Source: Apis mellifera (lineage: Eukaryota; Arthropoda; Insecta; Hymenoptera; Apidae). From it: DNA of 64,000 bases. Both the position numbers and the translations under genes were made by a program. The notes under the pieces were generated by a model. The model made no database searches and was not told the origin of the DNA. It saw only the letters and a program-made list of their open reading frames with translations. Of this stretch, positions 58,120 to 64,000 are shown one piece after another (the first letter of the stretch is position 1; each line of letters starts with the position of its first letter). The stretch spans positions 7,612,001 through 7,676,000 of the forward strand of contig NC_037641.1 of assembly GCF_003254395.2 (NCBI RefSeq). Reading direction: 5' to 3'.

Positions 58120-60651
58120 TCTTGAAGACCTTAAACTTAAAATATGTATTTTAACAGAATATAGCATTATTATATAATAGATATAAAAATAAATAAAAAA
58201 ATGAAGAATTGTTTTTTAATAATATATATTATGATAGTAAAAATGACATATCTAAAAATAATTAAGAAATAATCAATGATGAAATCATTCGTAAAGATAA
58301 ATCAATAAACCATTTCAATATATACCACAATTTTTGACTCTGATAATCAGTTAGAATAGTCAATTGAAATGGAAAAAATAAAGTCAATAAAATCTATAAA
58401 AATTATGAATAGAATATTTAAAATTAGGATATCTATAAATAAATTTCGAAATTTGAAATAATTATTTAAAGAAATATATTGAAAAGATTTAAATTTTTAT
58501 AAATATTAGTAAATTATTATTTTAAATGGTAGTATAAAATAAATTAAATAATAAACAAATAATGATTTTTAAAAATATCAGAAACATAGCATTATTCGTT
58601 CTTAAAATAATTTATTATTTAATAATAAATCATAAATAAAAACTATGAAAATATGTATATTTAAATCCAAGTTATTTTTGTAACGATATAAAAAATTATG
58701 GTGAAAGTAAACATAATCGTTAGAAGTCAGTTTTCAAAAAAAAAATTTAATTTTTATTTTGAAATCAAAAGCATTTAAATATAAAATATAACAATAAATA
58801 TTAATATAATTTTTTAACATTAATTAATACCACAATAAATTTATAAAATAAATAATAATAATTGAATAATTATTTAAATAAAAATTTATTTTAATAATAT
58901 CCAATCATGTCTCTTAATCAGTATCAGTGGAAGTGGTATCAATCACCAATCAAATGTGATATAATAGTATGTTCATATAGCTCCATCTTTAGTGAATCTA
59001 TAAAATGCTGTTGTAAATTGTGCGAATCGAATTAGTTGAAATCTTGGAAGGAATGAATCTTAAAGGAATAAATTTTCTTTATATAATTTTAAAATTTTTA
59101 TTCATAATGAACTATCAGCAATATTTTTTTTTTTCTTGAAAACTAAGTTTCTAAAGTTAGAAATTTTCTAATCAGTTATCTGTAATGAAAGTGTTATAAT
59201 AGGTATAATGTGAGAAAAGATAATTATTTCATCGATAAATAGAGGTATCGTATAATTATAAAAATTTTGAGGAATTAAAATTGGATTCAAAAAAAGGTAA
59301 GATAATAATAATATATTATATATTTTTCTTTCATTGCGAGATTATTGAATAAAAATTTATTATATAAAACATTTGAAAAATGATTATATGATTATAGTAT
59401 ATTATTTTATATTTGGTTATTATTATTTGCATATAACTATACGTTAATTTATTTTAAAAAGAACATATTTTTTCAATAGATTAATTAAATGAAATTACTT
59501 TATTATTATATTTCAAAATATGAAGAAAAATTAAAAGTAAAATTAAAAAAATAGGCATTATTTATTTGGTCTTCTTATCTCTATAAAATAAACTAACTTT
59601 TTCTAACTTATAAATTTGTAAATAAAAATAATTAAAATAACTTATATTTTAACTAAAATTTTCAAAAAGTATGAAATTCTATTTAAATTCTATTTAAGTA
59701 ATTTTTTTAGCAAATAACGTAAATTATTAGTCGTCTGCAATATTATTATTGCAATGATGTCTATGTTTAAATTGAACGACTTTGGTAAGTTTATTGTGTA
59801 AATATTGAATAACAGTTTCAATTTGTCCGTATTCTAAACCGTTAGCAATGTTTGGCATATAGAATGTTTTTTTCTTGTATTTAAAATTTTTTGTTTTGAA
59901 TCATATGGTTCTATTTTTATTTTATTTTATATAAGTTTTATTTTATAATAAAATAAAATATTATTATTTAGAAAAATAATATATTAAAAACTTTCAATTG
60001 ATTTTTTAAATTTATTTTTTATTAATTTATAATTTAAATAAACTAAAATTATTGTTTGAATTTAATATTATTATAATTTTTATCATTTTTATAATTTTTA
60101 TATGTAAGAAATTTGATTTGTAAATTATAAATTTATCTATACATGATATTATATCAATATATTAATATTTATTAATATTAATATATTAATATTTAATATT
60201 TAATATGTATTTGCTTCATTTTGATTATTCGTTAGAAATAATACACATTCTATTTTTTTTTATTTTAGATTCATTTCTTTTTTTTAATAATTTTTTTTTC
60301 TTCAAAAATATTTTTCTTTAAAAATTCTTTAAAATGAACTATATCTAGAAATTTTTTATTCACCTGTAAATTTTTTATTTTCTTTATGATTACGTATATT
60401 ACATCTAAATCTTGATATTTATTTATATAAATAAAACGTTTAAAATTTAACTTTTGTTAAATATATGAAAAAATTATCAATAATCAATTATTAATAATTT
60501 TATTTAGTTAAATTAATTTTTTTTACATAATATTTCATGCAATAATTTAATATTTCTATTACTTAATAATTTTATTATAATACATTTTTCATTACAAATT
60601 TACAATTTACAAAATTACAATTAAAAAAAAATAAAAATGAAAAATATAAGT

Positions 60652-60723
60652 TTCCGGTACCGGGAATCGAACCCGAGCCTCCTGGGTGAAAGCCAGGTAT
60701 CCTAGCCACTAGACCATACCGGA
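60652..60723 (-). tRNA. tRNA-Glu-TTC: tRNA-Glu (anticodon TTC), copy 6
   Basis: Intact cloverleaf identical to the other TTC copies. On the minus strand the 3' flank carries a run of five T about seven bases after the gene, enough for polymerase III termination. Confidence 0.97.
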
Positions 60724-61659
60724 GTTGAAGGAACCATTCTCAAGATATTCTTATGAGTGCTATTAAAAATTTAAAATAATCACAAAACAAATTTATTGCA
60801 ATTTTGACCAATGTTCATATTCTTGTGTATTGTTCACATTCACATTTGAATAATTTTATTAATTATTTATTATTTAAAATTTTTTTAAATAATAATTATT
60901 TCATGTGCCATTAAATATACCATCATAATGAAATTTTTCTGCAACTTTGAAATTTAAAATATTATTATTCAAATTGATTTTTGCTGTATTATTGATGTCC
61001 CATTGTTATCGCTTCATTCTTTTTAATAAAATTTGCAATAATATTTTTTTTATTATTTAATACAATTCTTTTTTTATTTTCTACAAACTATTTTATAATA
61101 TAAGATTTTCTCGAATGCACTATATTATTCTATTATCAAGATTCAAATTCTTGAAAAATATTGTGATTAAATTTGACAACATTATATTACAAATTTAACT
61201 ATCCAATGGTGTCATTTAAATTTTTTAATAGCAAAATTTTGAATATTTTATTTCATTCTCAAAATTAGTCCCAAATTAATAAATTTTAAAAATTTTATCT
61301 AAAACTGAATAAAATTATATTGATGCTGCATTATGAATTTTATAATTCAATTTTAAAATCAAGATTCATTAATTATTCATCTTGTAGCCAACAATTTTCA
61401 AATTTCAAAAAATCCAATGAATCGAATGATTATGCTATATATGTACTAATATAAATGTGCTATATTTAATTATTGATTTTACATAAAAGTTTTCAAATAA
61501 CTTCACACTGAAAAATTCAATGGATCTAGATCATGTCTATCAATTATAAAATAAATATTCGAACTGCATTACACAAAAATAAACTTTTTTATAATGATTT
61601 CTATTAATTTTTGTGCATATTTATTCCATATTTATTATCTATAAATTACCAAGTAATTC

Positions 61660-62830
61660 AAAATTACTTTAATAACTAATAATTATTTTCGATCCCTTCG
61701 AGTACGATTCTTCGATTCATAAATATTTCAATTTTATTCATTCATTTAGATATTTAGGTATTCCATTTGTATTTATTAATTTCCCGATGTATTTGAATCT
61801 ATGTCTATAGATATATAAATACTATAACTATACAAATATTTCAATATAATTATTTAATGATTAATAATTATTTTCGATTCCTTGAAGTCTTGAATTTATA
61901 GATATTTCTCAATTTTATCTTTTATAAATTTCCATTAATTTCTTGACTCTGTCCCGATTGTGTCCCGACCATCTTACCATAATTAAATCATAAATCAATT
62001 CAGTATTATTTATTTAATTATTTTCGACATCCCGTAGTCACGGATACTTCAATTCTGTCTTCTACAAAATTGAATAATCAATAATTATTTCAGATTCCAC
62101 GTAATTCACTCAGATATTTCAATATCGTCTTTAATAAATTTTCATTACCTTCCCAAGAATTGAATGTCTGTAATCAGACAAATAAATCAATATAATTATT
62201 CAATGATTAATAATTCCCTGTAGTCCATTCATAAATATTTCAATTCTGTCTTTTATAAATTTGCATTACTTTCCCTATTAATTTGAACTGTAACTGTAAA
62301 CAACTAAATCAGTTGTTATTGATATATAATAGTTATTGAATGATCAATAATTATTTTAGATTCCCTGATTCAGTTCATTGATTAAATATATAGATATTTC
62401 AATTTCGTCTCTTATAAATTTCCATTAATTTGAACGTGTATATAATTAGATAATCAATTATATTGAATAATTATATATCAATGATTGATATTCATTTTTG
62501 ATTTCCCATTGTTCACTTGGAGTAGACAATTTATTCCAATTCCATCTTTTATAAATATACATTAACTTCTCGAAGTATTTGGACTTATAATTTAACTAGA
62601 CAAGTAATTGTTTATTTATAATTAATAATTATTTTCGATTCCATTTCATCATTAATAGGCCATTTATTTATATATTCCAATTTCATTATTTATAAATATA
62701 TATTAACTTCTCGGTGCATTTGGACGTATAAATAATTAGACAAGTATTCAGACAAATAATTCAGCATTATTTATTTGTGGCTAACAAATATTTTCGATTC
62801 TGTTTCGATATATTTAACTTCTATATTTTA
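61660..62830. repeat. imperfect array of diverged units, about 125-185 bp each
   Basis: The core TTAATAATTATTTTCGATTCC recurs in altered form near 61676, 61859, 62018, 62071, 62345, 62497 and 62618. Each is followed by a block like GATATTTCAATTTYGTCTTTTATAAATTTCCATTA and then TTTGAA....TATAATTAGACAA. This looks like an old satellite-like expansion, now quite diverged. Confidence 0.7.
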
Positions 62831-63500
62831 TATATCATCGATTAGAAATCGTATTAGAAATATCTTTTTTTCTTTTTGAATTTGACTTGTAGAATTTCTT
62901 CTACAATTTATTAAAAAAAAAAAAACATTATTCTATCATTATTTTTTCATTTGATTTATAAAAAAATTTTTATAAAAATGCAGATTTTCTAATAAATCTT
63001 AATTCATGCCAATTCCGAATTTTAAAATTTCTTAAATTTATGAATTACATATTATAAAAGAAAATAATTATCCAAAATCACTAACAAATATTTTCGATTC
63101 TGTTTCGATATATTTAACTTTTATATTTTATATATTATCGCTTGTATTAGAATTATCTTTTTTTCTTTTTGAATTTGACTTGTAGAATTTCTTATAAAAT
63201 TTTTCGTGAGTTTGATCCACATTCTTTAAATTCACGAAATACATTTTGTTGTGTTATCATTATTTGTCTACAATTTATTAAAAAAAAAAACATTTTATTA
63301 TTCTATCATTATTTTTTCATTTGATTATAAAATATATATATATATTATTATCAATATATATATATTGATAAAAAAATTTTTAAAAATGCAGATTTTCTAA
63401 TAAATCTTAATCCATATCTGCCAATTCCGAATTCTAAAATTTCTGAAATTTATGAATTATATAAGAGAATTAAATAATATTATAAAAGAAAATAATTAAA
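62781..63500. repeat. tandem duplication, period 300 bp
   Basis: CTAACAAATATTTTCGATTC at 62781 recurs at 63081, with the following segments (TGTTTCGATATATTTAACTT, CTTTTTGAATTTGACTTGTAG, ATTCTATCATTATTTTTTCA, TGCAGATTTTCTAATAAATC) in the same order in both units. The second unit carries an insertion including an AT-rich tract. Confidence 0.88.
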
Positions 63501-63920
63501 AATCAACTGATTTTAGTAAACGTTTTACTATTGAATATACTTTTTTTCTATTTTATAAATAAATTTATGAGATGTTCATTTTGCACAATGAATTATTTAT
63601 ATATGTTTGAAATTTGTTATTATATTTTAAAACATAGATTTACACTCCACACAATATATAATGGCAAAGATTTTGTTTCAGATTTTTTTTCAATATTGAC
63701 TGAAACGAAAATTTCTATGATATTTTTGAAAACATGGGAATACTTTTTTCTTATTCCCTAAAAAGTTAAATATTAATCATTCCGATGTATAAAATTAAGA
63801 TTTTTTTTTTTTTAAATGAAGTTATTCAATTAAATTTCTCAATGGATGTTAAAAAAAGAGAATTAGAAATGTTTTATTGAAAACTAACATAAGAAAAAAA
63901 AAAAGTAAAAATAAAAAATT

Positions 63921-63992
63921 TTCCGGTACCGGGAATCGAACCCGAGCCTCCTGGGTGAAAGCCAGGTATCCTAGCCACTAGACCATACCGGA
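63921..63992 (-). tRNA. tRNA-Glu-TTC: tRNA-Glu (anticodon TTC), copy 7
   Basis: Intact cloverleaf with anticodon loop CTTTCAC, ending eight bases before the right edge of the window. A run of six T follows on the minus strand. The cluster may continue beyond the window. Confidence 0.97.
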
Positions 63993-64000
63993 TTTTGATG

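Larger units (their letters stand above)
57203..64000. other. extremely AT-rich tRNA-bearing stretch, probably the next KIND intron
   Basis: It begins with a GTAATG donor. Apart from four tRNA-Glu genes and two repeat arrays, it is among the most AT-rich parts of the window, and no further KIND exon or polyadenylation context could be identified. Confidence 0.6.

Overview
The window reads as nuclear DNA of a hymenopteran insect, most likely a honeybee (Apis). This is an inference from the very AT-rich background, long A/T runs, abundant (CT)n and (AT)n microsatellites, near absence of recognisable transposons, short GC-richer islands, eukaryotic tRNA genes with A and B boxes, and GT-AG split coding exons. 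No species-specific marker was available to settle it.

The main feature is one plus-strand gene whose coding exons run from 26,084 to 57,202 and whose 3' end lies beyond the window. Six exons join with compatible phases into one 679-codon frame (145+173+165+986+387+181 nt). Residues about 12-187 look like a KIND domain (kinase non-catalytic C-lobe domain) of the PTPN13/FRMPD2 type. It is followed by a long low-complexity Pro/His/Gln-rich stretch and two PxxPxR SH3-ligand motifs. No FERM, PDZ, phosphatase, WH2 or RasGEF domain is visible in the exons present. The introns are large; the first is about 19 kb.

Seven tRNA-Glu genes, five with anticodon TTC and two with CTC, lie on the minus strand. 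Three are in the first large intron (26.6-29.1 kb) and four are downstream of the last visible exon (57.5-64.0 kb). All are therefore antisense to the KIND gene or its expected continuation.

In the left part (1-26 kb) the only convincing coding signal is a 61-codon ORF at 14,054-14,239. Its codons are strongly GC-ending against an AT-rich background. It has one membrane span and a short tail with a YxxPhi motif and a PPxY motif. A consensus splice donor follows one base after the stop. It was not recognised and is the best candidate for an undescribed gene. Two protein-like stretches on the minus strand at 37.9-38.4 kb and 41.4-41.7 kb, inside the 19-kb intron, may be remnants or exons of a nested gene.

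The rest is AT-rich non-coding sequence with local tandem duplications (19.4-20.1, 50.8-51.4, 61.7-62.8 and 62.8-63.5 kb), a dispersed repeat seen at 14.6-15.0 and 42.1 kb, microsatellites, two perfect hairpins, and GC-rich islands that resemble insect regulatory DNA (about 2.75-3.2, 28.4-28.7, 29.9-30.3, 35.8-36.2, 48.1-48.4 and 50.3-50.7 kb).
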